Below are positions 45,076 through 56,469 of a stretch of DNA of 64,000 nt, one piece after another. Each line of letters starts with the position of its first letter. The first letter of the stretch is position 1. The stretch is from Annona cherimola (Eukaryota; Streptophyta; Magnoliopsida; Magnoliales; Annonaceae): contig CM059971.1 of assembly GCA_030490835.1 (NCBI GenBank), positions 2,178,545 to 2,242,544 of the forward strand, given 5' to 3'. A program made the position numbers and the translations under genes. The notes below the pieces were generated by a model, which ran no database searches, was not told where the DNA came from, and saw only the letters and a list, made by a program, of their open reading frames with translations.

Positions 45076-47544
45076 TTAGTAAACCATCTTATATACGAAT
45101 GTGTTGAATGCTATTCTCCCTTTTGTCCACAACACAAAAATCCAACAGAATGCTCCCAATCCGACTCCATAACCAATTCCAAATGCAATGGCTACTATCC
45201 TCCAATCATACTCATTTTCTGAGATCGATTTCTCATCTTCATCTGGAGAGGTTGGTGGTGGTGGAACATGAGTATCTTGGCAAATCTTCAAGAGCGGTGG
45301 CCCGCACAATCCTGGATTTCCATCAAAGGATTCATTTGTGAATGTTGAAAATTGCTTAACATGTGGTATGCTTCCTGTTAGCTGATTCTCTGACAGATCA
45401 AGAGTTGACAAAAAGGTTAAGTTGGCGAACTCCGGGGGAATGTTTCCAGAGAGTTTGTTGTGTGAGAGATCTAATGACTCCAAGGTTGTCAAGTTCTTCA
45501 ATGACAACGGGATTGGACCTGCAAAACCATTATGTGACAGATTGAGTGACCAGAGTGCCTTGAGAGCTCCTATCGCTTCTGGAATTTGGCCTCGAAAGTT
45601 ATTGCTTGAGAAATCAACAATTGTCTGAATAGTAGAAATCTTCACATCATCGATTTTCAATCTTTTAATTCTCAACGTTCCCTCTTCGTAATAATAATAA
45701 GGATAACCGTGAAGCCATCTTTGGAGGTACTCTGGTTTGACATTGTCTTCTCCCGTCATTATCTTCCATCCACAGAACATGTTTGATGGCAAACCACCAT
45801 CAAAACTGTTGAAGGAGAGGTCAAAGATCAGCAACTGGGAGAAGTTTTGGCATGTCGGTGGAGGTTGAATGGGGCCATAAAAGTTGTTTGATCTCAAGAT
45901 GAGGATGCGCAGATAAGCCAACCCTCGTACCCACAAAGGAAATGTATCTTGCAGTTGATTGCTACTAACATTGAAGTTGGCTAACCTCGTGCAGTTGGCA
46001 AGGGATAATGGCAGTCTACCTTGTAGTTGATTTTGGCCCAAATCAAGTTTTTCCAAGGAACAACCCTCTTTAAAAGTCTGAAAGAAGCTACCACTCAAAG
46101 AATTTCCTCCCAACATTAGGTTAATCAGGGTGTTAACCATTTCACCAAAGCACGGAGGAATCTGACCACTAAGATTGTTATCCCCCACATCGAATGTGTC
46201 TAAGGAGGCAGCATTGCAAATTGACATTGGGATTTCTCCACTGAACTGATTGGAGTAAAGCAAATACACAGCGATAGAGGGTGGAGGGATAGGAATGGAA
46301 CCTTCAAATTGATTGCCACCAAGGTCAAGGTAAAGGAGACTTTTGAGGTTTTTGAATATGTGCAGCTCAAGAACACCGGTGAACATGTTGGCTTGAAGGA
46401 CAAGGATTTTAAGCTTCTTAAGTTGAAAGATGGACATTGGAATCATTCCTTGCAACATGTTATCATACAAATCAATGGTCTCCAATGGTGAAATGGAGGA
46501 ATTGGGAAATTCGCTTAGCTGACCACCAAATTGGTTACCCCAAAGGTGGAGAAATCGCAATGATGGGAGAGTAAACAGCGAAGACGGGATGATCCCATTG
46601 AGGTTGTTACTAGAAAGATCCAAGAATTCCAATTTTGTGGAATTGTTGAATTCACTGAGTCGACCAGTGAGTTGGTTATTCGAAAGCTCGACAAACCGCA
46701 GTGATGGGAGTATTGCAAATAGGGAAGATGGAACGTTCCCACCGAAGTTGTTACTAGAAAGATCCAAGTGTTGTAAGTTTGTGAGGTTTGAGAACCAATG
46801 GATGGTTCCACAAAGATTGCAATGGTGCATGCTTAACGTGCGGAGAGTAGTAGGGAAGTTAGCGGATCTGGCTTGATCACATTGACTACCCTCTGCAGAA
46901 GACATGTTCACATAATCAAGATGGAGTTCCCTCAAGCTAGACATGCTTTGAATGACTGCTCCAAGTCTCTCCAATTTCAGTGGAATCAAATTACCATCAT
47001 GATTATAATAGCCATTCAAAGAAAGATCAAGAGAAACCAATCTAGTCAAACTCGATAATTCCAGCGGGATTTGACCAATAACACAGCTATAAGAGAGGTT
47101 GAAGTGGGTTAAACTGGTGAGGTTGCCGACTGCAGAAGAGATCGGAGCATCATAGAAACGATTGTCATGAAGATTGAGGATTTGAAGGCTCCTAATGCGA
47201 GATAGACTTTTGAAGTTGATCTTACCAGAGATATTTAAATGTCTGAGGCAGAGGCTCATCACGTGCCCGTTGGCATTGTCGCATGTGATGCCTTCCCAAG
47301 CACAGCAATTCCTGTTTTCAGGGGTCCAAGAAGACAAATTAGTTTTGGAATGATAAAAATTTTCTGCGTGGTGATAGGAAAAGCGAAGGTCAGCTTTGAA
47401 TTCAAGCAAAGCAGAGAAATGGTCAGAAATGCATTCGGGTGGATTTTTGAACGATGGCAAACCGTGACTGCTAATATGGTAGGATGCAATTACAAGGGAT
47501 ATGAGAAGAGCTTTTGGGAGAGAAACGAACGAGAAGAAACTCAT
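45076..47544 (-). CDS. LRR receptor-like protein (RLP), intact
   Basis: A single-exon frame of about 822 residues from ATG 47542-47544. Upstream codons stay open to 47631 but lack an ATG and pass beyond the TATA box, so this start is preferred. Order: signal peptide (1-28), N-cap with paired Cys (NCCAWEGITCD), over twenty LRRs, a non-LRR island (about 591-632, Tyr-rich), four more LRRs, an acidic stretch (PDEDEKSISENEYD), a membrane helix (about 783-806) with GxxxG-type glycines, and a tail of about 16 residues without kinase. Such RLPs sense apoplastic or developmental ligands at the plasma membrane and signal through SOBIR1/BAK1-type kinases. The ligand is unknown. Confidence 0.93.
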   Translation of the reverse strand: MSFFSFVSLPKALLISLVIASYHISSHGLPSFKNPPECISDHFSALLEFKADLRFSYHHAENFYHSKTNLSSWTPENRNCCAWEGITCDNANGHVMSLCLRHLNISGKINFKSLSRIRSLQILNLHDNRFYDAPISSAVGNLTSLTHFNLSYSCVIGQIPLELSSLTRLVSLDLSLNGYYNHDGNLIPLKLERLGAVIQSMSSLRELHLDYVNMSSAEGSQCDQARSANFPTTLRTLSMHHCNLCGTIHWFSNLTNLQHLDLSSNNFGGNVPSSLFAILPSLRFVELSNNQLTGRLSEFNNSTKLEFLDLSSNNLNGIIPSSLFTLPSLRFLHLWGNQFGGQLSEFPNSSISPLETIDLYDNMLQGMIPMSIFQLKKLKILVLQANMFTGVLELHIFKNLKSLLYLDLGGNQFEGSIPIPPPSIAVYLLYSNQFSGEIPMSICNAASLDTFDVGDNNLSGQIPPCFGEMVNTLINLMLGGNSLSGSFFQTFKEGCSLEKLDLGQNQLQGRLPLSLANCTRLANFNVSSNQLQDTFPLWVRGLAYLRILILRSNNFYGPIQPPPTCQNFSQLLIFDLSFNSFDGGLPSNMFCGWKIMTGEDNVKPEYLQRWLHGYPYYYYEEGTLRIKRLKIDDVKISTIQTIVDFSSNNFRGQIPEAIGALKALWSLNLSHNGFAGPIPLSLKNLTTLESLDLSHNKLSGNIPPEFANLTFLSTLDLSENQLTGSIPHVKQFSTFTNESFDGNPGLCGPPLLKICQDTHVPPPPTSPDEDEKSISENEYDWRIVAIAFGIGYGVGLGAFCWIFVLWTKGRIAFNTFVYKMVY

Positions 47545-47617
47545 TATTCTTTGAGATGGCAGCTTCCTTCGGAAAGTTTTGAGATGTGGGGATAGAAAGA
47601 AAAACAAACTCGAGCAA

Positions 47618-47627
47618 CTATATATAG
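47618..47627 (-). promoter_or_regulatory. TATA box of the RLP gene
   Basis: The palindrome CTATATATAG lies about 75 bp upstream of the chosen ATG, with a CCAAT-like ATTGG next to it. This places transcription start at about 47590, which excludes upstream in-frame codons as the start. Confidence 0.6.
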
Positions 47628-47775
47628 CCAATCATAGTAATGATCCATGCATATGTCTTGTACATGTGTCACATACTCACATTAATTACGGAAGAAACTT
47701 TAACAAGTATTTTTTTTTATTTTCTGTTTGAAAATCAAGCTTCAGCTTTTCTGTCCTGGACAGTTGTGCTACACG

Positions 47776-48148
47776 GAGACTGATCCTGTACTTCCGGCGT
47801 ATATATCTATTTTTTTATTTCTTTTTTCAAATTTTTTTCATCAACTTCTTAATGTACGTGTATTTAACTTATATATATCATTTTTTACCATTTTTGAAGA
47901 TTTTTAGATATTTATTTCAGATTTTTAAAAATCGCTGGCATTTTAGTAATTTAAAATTACCTAAAATGCTACTGATTTTCAAAAATAAAAAATAAATATC
48001 TAAAATACTCGAAAAGTGGTATAAATTAATACATAGATTAAATAAACTGAGATTAACAATCTTGTAAAAAAATTTTGAACAAAAAATATAAGTATATGCT
48101 CCCGCGAGCATAGAGGCTCAATGCTCCCGGGAGCATAGGATCAGCCTC
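47776..48148. mobile_element. Foldback MITE, copy 1 (long inverted repeats)
   Basis: The left arm (GAGACTGATCC...) and right arm (...GGATCAGCCTC) pair over most of the element, with a loop around 47935-47965. The flanks GTGCTACAC and GTGATACAC fit a 9-bp target duplication with one mismatch. The right arm holds palindromes of the TGCTCCCGGGAGCA type. Long arms and a 9-bp duplication are typical of Mutator-derived MITEs. It lies about 150 bp upstream of the RLP TATA box. Confidence 0.82.
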
Positions 48149-50493
48149 TGTGATACACACATGCATGTGTGCCTTGTGGGTCACATATATTATTATGATT
48201 AATAATTGTGCGTGCTGCATATACATGTGTGGTTACCGTGGGAACATGCATACATTCTTTGATTTCAAACAACTTTGGAACATTTGATTTCCAGCAGTCA
48301 TCAAGTGCATGTTATGCACATCTCCTTCATTTCTATGATCTATCTAATGAAAATTTTTGGCTATAATCAAGAACGGATTAGCTAATTTTCATTTAGACAG
48401 ATTTCAAAATTAAAATGGAGGAGCACCTGGAATAAGCTGGTCTTCTTAGAATGGGAGAATGGGTTTTCACTTTTCAGAACACTTCGGATAAGCATGAGTC
48501 ATTCCCATGTCAAAGTGCACCTCCTTTAACAAAATTACCGGAGTAAATAGCTTTCAATATTTATGTCGATTATTATTTCATTCGGGATTGTAAGTTTTTC
48601 CATGTAAATATTGTGCCTCTGTGTGTTTGATTGTGCCTTTGATTTACGTGCATCGATCATCTATATATTATTAGTATTACCTGTCAAAAAAGCAGCGAGT
48701 ATTTAACTGCACTGCAAAATTTTTAGTTTTTGACAACTAAAATTTTCTTACAAAAGGTTAAATTTTGGTTGATAACAAAACTTATCAATAATTTATTACA
48801 TATTATATAGATATAGATATATTTCATATCTCATATCGAACATAGCTCCCTCGAGGCAAAGCCTTTGGCCAAAGATGAGAAGAGAACTTGCAAGAAAATG
48901 ACCTCCAAAAATTGTAATTTGTGTTGCTGTTCCGACCATGACTCTGCCGGATCAGTAACTGTCCGTCATCTCCAGTGAATGCTAATGGAAAAATTCCATT
49001 ATTGTTGTGGTTCTTGTTTCGCCAAATAGCTAACTGATTAGATCGGCCCATCTAAAAACTGGTCAGATAAGCAATTAAACCACTTCTCATCGGAGAAATC
49101 AAGCAAACAGGCATGAGTAAATAATAGCTAGCCTCTTTGCATTGTCTTTAATAGCTGCTAATAACAAAGAAATACTTCTTTGAGGTGTTCTTTCTATAAG
49201 TGCAACAGCCAAAACTTCATAGACTAGAAAAGGTTGTGTGTAAAAAAGTAAATAAATACTCAATAATTAAGGTAGGATAGGTTACAAAGTCCAGGTACTC
49301 CAAATCAATGTGAATTAATAATATATATTTAATATATATTTTCGAAAATATCTTTTATAGCGAAAGATATAAATATATTCTTTGGTTTTTTAGAAACTTG
49401 TTTAATTTATCTATTATTTGGTAATCTAAATAAATGTATGTCAAAAATGATATTATCATCATCATCATCTTGATTATAGGATTTTATGTAAGAATTGTAA
49501 CAAAATTATAATTTTTAAATGTAATACAAAACTATTTTAAATAATCAATTTGAAATTAAAACTAATCTTACCTTTAATCAAAAGGCAGGGTATGCTTAGA
49601 ACTGAACTCATCTAAAATAAGGTAAGATAAAAACATTTTAAGAATTGAGTAAAGATTTTTTATTTCTTTTTATGAAAGAGTAAAGATATATTTAACCCCA
49701 CACTAAACCTACTGAACTCAAGTTGCAGCCCACACTCAAGAAAGAAAAATTTACTACATTTACTGCTATTGTGTGACATGAAATTTGCAGATAAAAAGCA
49801 GTGATGTTTTACACCCTGGTACGTTGAAACATTCTCCGTGCTTTTTACTTTTCAAAAAGTTTTACTTTAGAGCCTAACGTTTGCGCCTAGTGGTGTCTCG
49901 TGTTTGGCGTCCCGCCAGCAACGTAGTTTTGACCCGGAATGGCTGGCGTTTATCACCCATTTTAAGAGCCGTCTCCCCCGTTGATCTGAAAAATTGGAAA
50001 AAAAAAAAAAGAAAAAACAATGTCAAAGAATTAATTGGATGAATCAGTTGCGGAGATAAGAAAGAATTTTAAAAAAAGATTTTTTTTAAATCAAAATCAT
50101 TTATAATAATTCATCCATACGTATATATTTATAATGCCAAAAATTTAATATTTTAAACTCTTCTGTAATATATATTATTTTCAGATTTTAATAGTTTCGC
50201 ATCTAGTCTCAAATGGATGGGTTTTTAAAATTAAATACTAGATGGATTTCACTAAACTAGATGGCCCGAGTGCTAATATTGATTATGTGTCAACTCACCC
50301 TTACCGTTGTATACTTATAAATTGATTAATACTAATTAGCTCACTTGCTTTAGGGAGTTTTTCATATTATTCATGATATTTGAATGTTCCAAATCTACCA
50401 CATACTGATATGATACCAAGTATACCCATTTGTTCTATATATATTTAGCTGCATATATACTTTCAAGCTTTAGATCATGTCAAATTAGGCGAC
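48149..50493. other. AT-rich intergenic stretch with RLP-flank relic
   Basis: Bases 49126-49225 match 43836-43935, a piece of the RLP 3' flank. An unrecognised 75-codon minus frame lies at 48824-49051. A moderately GC-rich patch at 49800-49990 has no recognised feature. The rest is plain AT-rich sequence. Confidence 0.5.
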
Positions 50494-50496
50494 TTA

Positions 50497-50787
50497 GGGT
50501 GTATTTGGTTGGAGGTAAAACTTTTGATGAAAAGTTTTTGGAGTAGAAGTTGTCAAATCAATAGAAAGTGATGTGATATAATATGAGTAATAATGAGGAG
50601 TAAAGAGAATAAAGTTAAAATAGATAGGTTAGTTGTATGGGTAATTGTGTAGAAATGATTGAAAAGTAGGGTAGTTTGTATAGAAAAATGTGAAAAAATA
50701 ATTAAAAAATAGAATAATTATGGAGAGTGAAAAGTTTTAGATTGAAAAGTTTTAGTTGACACTTTTTTTGCCTAAACAAACACACCC
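50497..50787. mobile_element. Tourist-like MITE with TTA target duplication
   Basis: Ends GGGTGTATTTGGTTGG and CCTAAACAAACACACCC are inverted repeats, flanked by TTA on both sides (50494-50496 and 50788-50790). At 291 bp with no coding region and a 3-bp TTA duplication, it fits PIF/Harbinger-derived MITEs. It is the most complete member of the family seen at 44467, 57423 and 59126. Confidence 0.85.
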
Positions 50788-50790
50788 TTA

Positions 50791-52819
50791 GATTGTCAAA
50801 TCGCTAGTAGGACATGCCTCATATATGTTTCCATATATTATGGTAATAAAAACCAAAATGGAACCCATATATATCTTAATTAGGATCTATAGGCATCGTT
50901 TTGATTCCCTGAAATTAAATTGGACTCACCTTGATGATAATATCAAATTCACTCCACCCATTCCGTTTAGGAATATTTATTTAACAAACAAAATAAGTTT
51001 CATCTAAGGTGCACACTAGTTACTCAGCCCCGACCCAGTACCTATGCTGGCCTTATACATTTCAACTAGGGTTAAACCCAGTACCGAGACCCTATATTAC
51101 TAATTCCGGTCCGGGTTTAAAATAGTATTAAGAAATCAAAAATTGACTAACTTGGGTTTAGAATAGCCTGATTTTTTTAGTCAAGTTTTAATCTTTTCTT
51201 TCATCAATGAGGAAGTATTTTATTAATTGATTAGATTGTTCACTATTTTTTCTCAAATATCAAAAGCATCAATAGATGACTTATATATTGTATTTATCTA
51301 AAGTGTTATAATATTATGAAACTAAGGTGCGTGAGGTCATGAACATGTTCCTTACTTTTTTATTTTACAAATTTGTATTCAAAATCTAAACTATTTATTA
51401 TCTTTATTAACATGTATTTATTACATCTTAAAAAATCACTTTAAAAACTCGTATATTTCAAAATGTCAGTACCTTCTGAGAGTTAATATACGACAATTAA
51501 AATTAAGAAGTAAATATCTAATATAAATAAGATCATTAATATTTGACGTCATTAACAAGGTGCACATGGATGAATATTTAAATGTTTTAGATATTAAAAA
51601 CTTTAGATTAAAACACAAAGAGGTAGATGGACATATGGGTTGCACTAAATTATAACTGTATTCAAATTATTTAAAATACTTTTCCAACATATATTAAATT
51701 GGTTGTATAAATCTCTTAATTAATATTGCTTTTAATATGGTCAACTAATTTTTCCATGAAATTTAATTATATTTTAAAACAAATTATCAAAGCAACATTA
51801 AAATTTTACTTTGAAAATTAAAATGATTTAGTGCATTTTGGCCGACTTAGTGAATATCAAAGCAATATTACCACCGATGACATGTTACGCAAAATGCATA
51901 GTTTTGCAGCTTATTCACATCGTGCTTAGGAAAGCTCTTATGGCAAAACTTTTTATTGAAAAGATAAAGTTTGCTAAACGACTCATAAAAGTGCGAGGGT
52001 ATGCCTTAAGGCCATAAAAGGGTCTAACAACCTCTTAGAATACATATATTAAAATATTTTAAATGAGAAGATATACTTGAATGGTCTGTAACTATTTTAA
52101 ATCATTTTGTATCAAGTGGATTAGAATGTCCATGAATACAAAGTTAAAATTACTTTAAATTGTTTTTGCAATAGACTAATTGTTTGAAATAGTCTTATTA
52201 CATTCTTGGAATTTTTTAAAACTGTGTGTATAGAATGAAGCAATTGTCTAGCGCGTAAATAAAGCAATTGTGTCGGCAAGAGCATTTCTTTGAATAAAAA
52301 AATAATTAAAAAATTTTTTGTTGGCCATAGCTTCGATTGTTGGTAGAGGGGATTCCAACCCAGATGTTTTGTCTTGAATGGTTAATAAGTAGCGAGTGGG
52401 GGAGAAGACCAGTAAAGTAGTTTGCAGCTGAAATTTTTTTATTTGTTATTTGTTATTTTTATTTCCTTTTTTTTTAAGGCATAGTGATATGAATTCCCCT
52501 CTTGATATTAGCAGCAGAGCCGAAAACAAGGATGCGAATAGTTTGGAATCAAATTTGCAAGATAATGAATAACCAACGTTCGAGTCCCATTTTAGATGGG
52601 GTTAGTTTTAGAATTCTTCCTTAATACATGAGTATTTATTGATTCTCTTTTTTCTATGGTACCAAAGCTGTGAATATGAATGATTATAGTATTATATTTT
52701 AATGTGTACGAGAATACCAATAAAAAATTGCAAGATAATGTCCATAAAAAGTTGCAATCATCTTTATCAACTCCAGTTGCGATTCAATGCACCCCTTAAC
52801 GTGACCTTGTGCATCTCAC
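50791..52819. other. AT-rich intergenic stretch, nothing recognised
   Basis: No gene, RNA or element could be supported on either strand. Confidence 0.6.
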
Positions 52820-53086
52820 TCACTCATTACTTTTACATTTGACGCAGCGACAAAATACAGTGTGGTAACTGCAGTTGTCCCCATGCCTGGATGGCCACAA
52901 TTTGAAGTCTCCTTCGTGTGGTGGGAGTAATTTCTGAATAGTCCTCCAATTTGTGGGGTTATAATTTCCTGATAGTGACGAGGTTTGTAGGTTAATTTCT
53001 TCTATACTGTGAGAATTATCAATGTACTTCATTTTAATATCAGTTGTCCTATTGTATATAAAAGAGAAAAAAAATACTACTCTCAC
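52820..53086 (-). other. Unrecognised 88-codon open frame with Cys-rich end
   Basis: Minus-strand frame ending in a short Cys cluster (CSYHTVFCRCVKC). It lies downstream of the cysteine-rich frame in the same direction. A plus-strand TATAAAAG at 53057-53064 overlaps. I cannot identify the product, and it may be chance. Confidence 0.2.
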
Positions 53087-53263
53087 ATTTACATTTTTTC
53101 CTTACGACAACAACAACAAAAGAAGGTTTTCCTGTCAACAACAACAAAAACGGAAGAAAAAGCTTTGCCTAACGCTTCCGAAATTCTTCAAAATAGAAAT
53201 AGATTTTTCAAAAGTTTCAAGTGTTGTCAATCCAATGAATTAGCACAAGATAAAATAATATTT

Positions 53264-53446
53264 TCAAAGCACCATATAGATCTTCCTGTAATCTCTTTCA
53301 AAATAATATCCTCTGTCCTTTGCCTTGGGATATTTGCAGTTACCTCCTCTATCATAAACTCTATAACCACTGCATTCACAAGCAAATTGACATTCGTCCT
53401 TGCGCTTTGGATTACAAAATCGTAAACATATTCCATAGGTTTGTTT
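53264..53446 (-). CDS. Short cysteine-rich frame with knottin-like spacing
   Basis: A 60-codon open stretch on the minus strand, stop to stop, holds six Cys spaced C-x3-C-x7-C-x3-C-x1-C-x11-C. This is close to the cystine-knot pattern of plant albumin-1/PA1b-type peptides (x3, x7, x4, x1, x9). The tail is rich in Lys, Arg, Asp and Tyr. No ATG precedes the first Cys in frame, so an upstream exon with a signal peptide would be needed; none is evident, and an overlapping frame (53227-53436) is also open. A second copy lies at the left window edge. A pseudogene or chance frame remains possible. Confidence 0.35.
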   Translation of the reverse strand, partial: KQTYGICLRFCNPKRKDECQFACECSGYRVYDRGGNCKYPKAKDRGYYFERDYRKIYMVL

Positions 53447-53717
53447 TTATAGCGTGAAGGTTAGAGTGTGGGTGTCATGTTTCTCCTCTATAGCAGAACA
53501 TGCCCGACTACAATAACAGGATTTTTATTTTTTTCATTTTTAGCTGAGGGTCATCATTATCAAAGGTTTTGCTACACCTCTGCGGATTTTTTTCCTTCTA
53601 TTCACATTTTCTCTCTTTAGATCCTCCTCCGAATATGTTATTAATTGGCGCTTTATTAATTGAAAGCCATTTAACAACTCACAGGTGGTGGAAAAATAAT
53701 TTCAAAAGTCATTAACA

Positions 53718-54101
53718 GGGAGCCCGATCGCATGCGCCCGGGAGCATGCAACGCTACATGCTCCCGGACGCATACACCCATTTTTTTTATTTTTTCAAAT
53801 TTTTTTTTATAAAACTATTAATATAAGTGTAGTTAACATCTTTATAAATTTTTTACCTTTTTGGAATATTTTAGATATTTATTTTTATTTTTGAAAATCA
53901 GTTAAATTACCTAAAATGCCACTGATTTTTAAAAATTAAAAATAAATATCTAAAATACTCAAAAAGTGGTAAAAATTTATACACATATTAAACACATATA
54001 AATTAACAATATTATAAAAATTTGAAAAAACTAAAAAAAATAGGTGTATGCTCCCGAGAGCATGAGGCGCTATATGCTCCCGGGCATATGCAATCAGACT
54101 C
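53718..54101. mobile_element. Foldback MITE, copy 2
   Basis: Left end GGGAGCCCGATCGCATGC and right end GCATATGCAATCAGACTC are inverted repeats, and pairing continues through AT-rich arms to a loop near 53910. The flanks TCATTAACA and CCATTAACT fit a 9-bp target duplication with two mismatches. Same family as 47776-48148 and 54833-55161. Confidence 0.8.
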
Positions 54102-54294
54102 CCATTAACTGCTTTCTTGTGGTAAAAAATGCCCCAAATCTTCAAGTCCCACGACTTTTTGGTGCTGAGACGAAAACCCATGTTTCTAATTCTGCAGTAG
54201 CTCCCTTTCTCATGCGCTGTGTTTTTTGGGTTTTTCTTGCCATCATAGGATGAATGTGTAAATAACTGTAAAATACCTGCAGGCTGAATAGACA
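54102..54294. other. Spacer with a local duplicate
   Basis: Bases 54210-54285 (GCTGTGTTTTTTGGGTTT to GTGTAAATAA) recur at 54780-54832, on the other side of R copy 3. The repeat is then split by foldback MITE copy 3. Confidence 0.55.
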
Positions 54295-54780
54295 ACTAAT
54301 ATGTCATTAAATGACTGCAGAGTAAAATATTATATTTTATAAAATTCGTAATACGTCCAAAAATGTAAATTATGTATGCACATTTTCCACTATAATCAAA
54401 TAATATGTGAAATATATTTAACAAGAAAAATGAAGATTGATAGCAACTACCATCCCCATTAATTTTATATCAACAATAGAATCCAAAAAATCTGTAAAAT
54501 CAATAAAATAAAACGAACTAAATTGCTTTGTTCATTTAGCTATATCTTTTGATAAATCTGATTAATTATTCAAAATTTTGAGCATAGTGGCCTATTATTA
54601 TATATGATGATCAGGTTACACATTTAACTTCTGGGATTGTTTGTGATCTAGACCATTTTACTAAAAGCATAAGGTATACCATAAAAAAACATGCACCATA
54701 ATTTACGATAACCGATTCCAGCCATCCATATTCACACTTTAACCTCAAACAATACTCTAAGTGCATGAAAATACTCATAT
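54295..54780. repeat. R repeat, copy 3
   Basis: Aligns with 20335-20810 along its length and with 17450-17770 in part. Unlike copies 1 and 2 it has no tandem array before it. It is bounded on both sides by the same short flank. Confidence 0.8.
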
Positions 54781-54832
54781 GCTGTGTTTTTTGGGTTTAT
54801 TCTACAATCTTACGGCCAATGTGTAAATAAAT

Positions 54833-55161
54833 GAGGCCTAATCTTATGCTCCTCCTAGGAGCATACAACTTCAATGCTCCCGGGTGTATATATACAAATT
54901 TTTATTTTTTTAAATCTTTTTGATAAAACTTTTAATATAATGTATTTAATATGTATATCAAATTTTACTATTTTTGAAATTTTTAGTAATTTAAGATTAA
55001 TAAAATGCTACTGATTTTTAAAAAGTTGAAAAAAAATCTAAAAATTTCCAAAATAATAAAAACTAATACATATGTTAAATAAACTTAGTTTAACATTCGT
55101 GAAAAAATTTTCATCTAGGAGTACCGAGACTCAATGCCTTTGAGAGCATACAATTGAGCCT
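54833..55161. mobile_element. Foldback MITE, copy 3
   Basis: Starts GAGGCCTAATCTTATGCTCC and ends CAATTGAGCCTC. The flanks are TAAATAAAT (54824-54832) and TAAATAAGG (55162-55170), a 9-bp target duplication with two mismatches. It is more diverged than the other two copies. Confidence 0.78.
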
Positions 55162-55169
55162 CTAAATAA

Positions 55170-56469
55170 GGTGGTGAATTTAATTGTAAAATGTCCGCAT
55201 GCTGTACGGGCCCTGCATAACGGCCCTTCGGAACACAACTTCCCAGTTATGTATCAAACGTAAAGGTCGGGTATTTCAAGATTTGGAGTAAATAATATTC
55301 ACAGGAATACGAATAAAGCAATTGTAGCCTACGACATTTGATTATGTAAGACAAAATATACTTACTCTAAATATCAGAACGTGTTTGAATATATACTTAC
55401 TGGGGAGTGAAGCACAAACATTTAATGCAATTTTATTTTATTTATTTATTTTTGGAAGTTACAGGTCTGGTTTACCCACCCATTACCATCAATCTCAACT
55501 TAGGTGCTTGGTTTATTAACTATTAACCAAGTAAGTAAGATGCGTGTGGACATTATTTACCTACCTTTTTTACATAAAAAGCTAGATGTCTCGAATTCGT
55601 GGTCTTGCTAAGGATTGTGGGTTTTGAAGGCATGATATTTGATATTGTCGCATTCGAAGAAGGGAGACCATGATTTTTGATTTGCTAGTGGACAGACGCT
55701 GATTGGCTTCATGCTCAATGCTGATCTTAGCCGAAAAAGATGAAGGTGGGTTCCCTCGGCCACATAATTTGAAAACATATCACACCATACTTCATGTTTA
55801 GATCTGCTTCTAAGCCTCCTCAAAACTTTGTTCGTTTTCTGATGTGAGATTCAGTTTTGAGCTATTACACCATCAATGATGAAAAATCAACAATGGATCA
55901 AATCTAATGTAGTTTCTATGGTGATTTCATTGATGCAAATGAGGTGAAGAAGATTGAGACCAAGTTTGGAGAAGAACAGGGGCTGCTACCGACAACCATG
56001 GCTGATTTAGGAAGATGATGGACTACATTATTATATGTACCGATTTGCAAAATGCAGTCCTAAATTTGAGGAGTAATTTCATCTTTCTAGAAGTTATTTC
56101 CATGCTAGTATAATGTTTGTCATACAATGGATGTATGCATTTGTGATTAGCATATGTAATGAATATGAACGACTTAGTCCGGGCATATCTTCTACTATAT
56201 TCTAATAAAGTTAAGAGTGCAACGTCTTCTCTAATGAAAACTAGAATATCTTGTCATCGCAACTTGGATATTAGAGAGACATTAAAAAAAAGAGAGAGAG
56301 AAGAAGATAAATATCACCAAGAATAAGATAAATAACAAAACAAAGTTTGCTTCAAAAAACCTGTTATAGAAGGAAACGCCAAAAAAAAACCGAACACCGC
56401 CTTCTTCAGAAATTCATCGCAAGGAGTTTGATGGTCCAACATCCGCTTCATTGTCCCTTCTCCACATAA
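55170..56469. other. Intergenic stretch, nothing recognised
   Basis: An unrecognised 71-codon minus-strand frame lies at 55608-55823. The rest is AT-rich with no supported feature. Confidence 0.5.

Larger units (their letters stand above)
42806..47223. repeat. Segmental duplication, copy 1 (RLP gene and 3' flank)
   Basis: Aligns in direct orientation with 57468-61887, offset about 14.66 kb, including two MITEs, the poly-T tract and the RLP coding region. The coding part is nearly identical and the flank slightly less so. Its left limit falls inside a MITE. A 26-bp tandem duplication at 43170-43220 is absent from copy 2, so it arose later. Confidence 0.93.

Noticed and set aside
47545..47631. 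Longer RLP N-terminus with 29 extra codons
   Set aside because: It has no ATG at its start, spans the TATA box, and the ATG at 47544 gives a normal signal peptide.
53009..53425. 138-codon plus-strand frame with hydrophobic segments
   Set aside because: The N-terminal part is low-complexity Lys/Gln and the hydrophobic part is antisense to the cysteine-rich frame; no family recognised.
55710..55750. A U2 snRNA-like phrase on the minus strand (GGCTAAGATCA after a T-rich stretch)
   Set aside because: Only about 11 bases match the conserved 5' region of U2; no Sm site, promoter or further U2 sequence follows.
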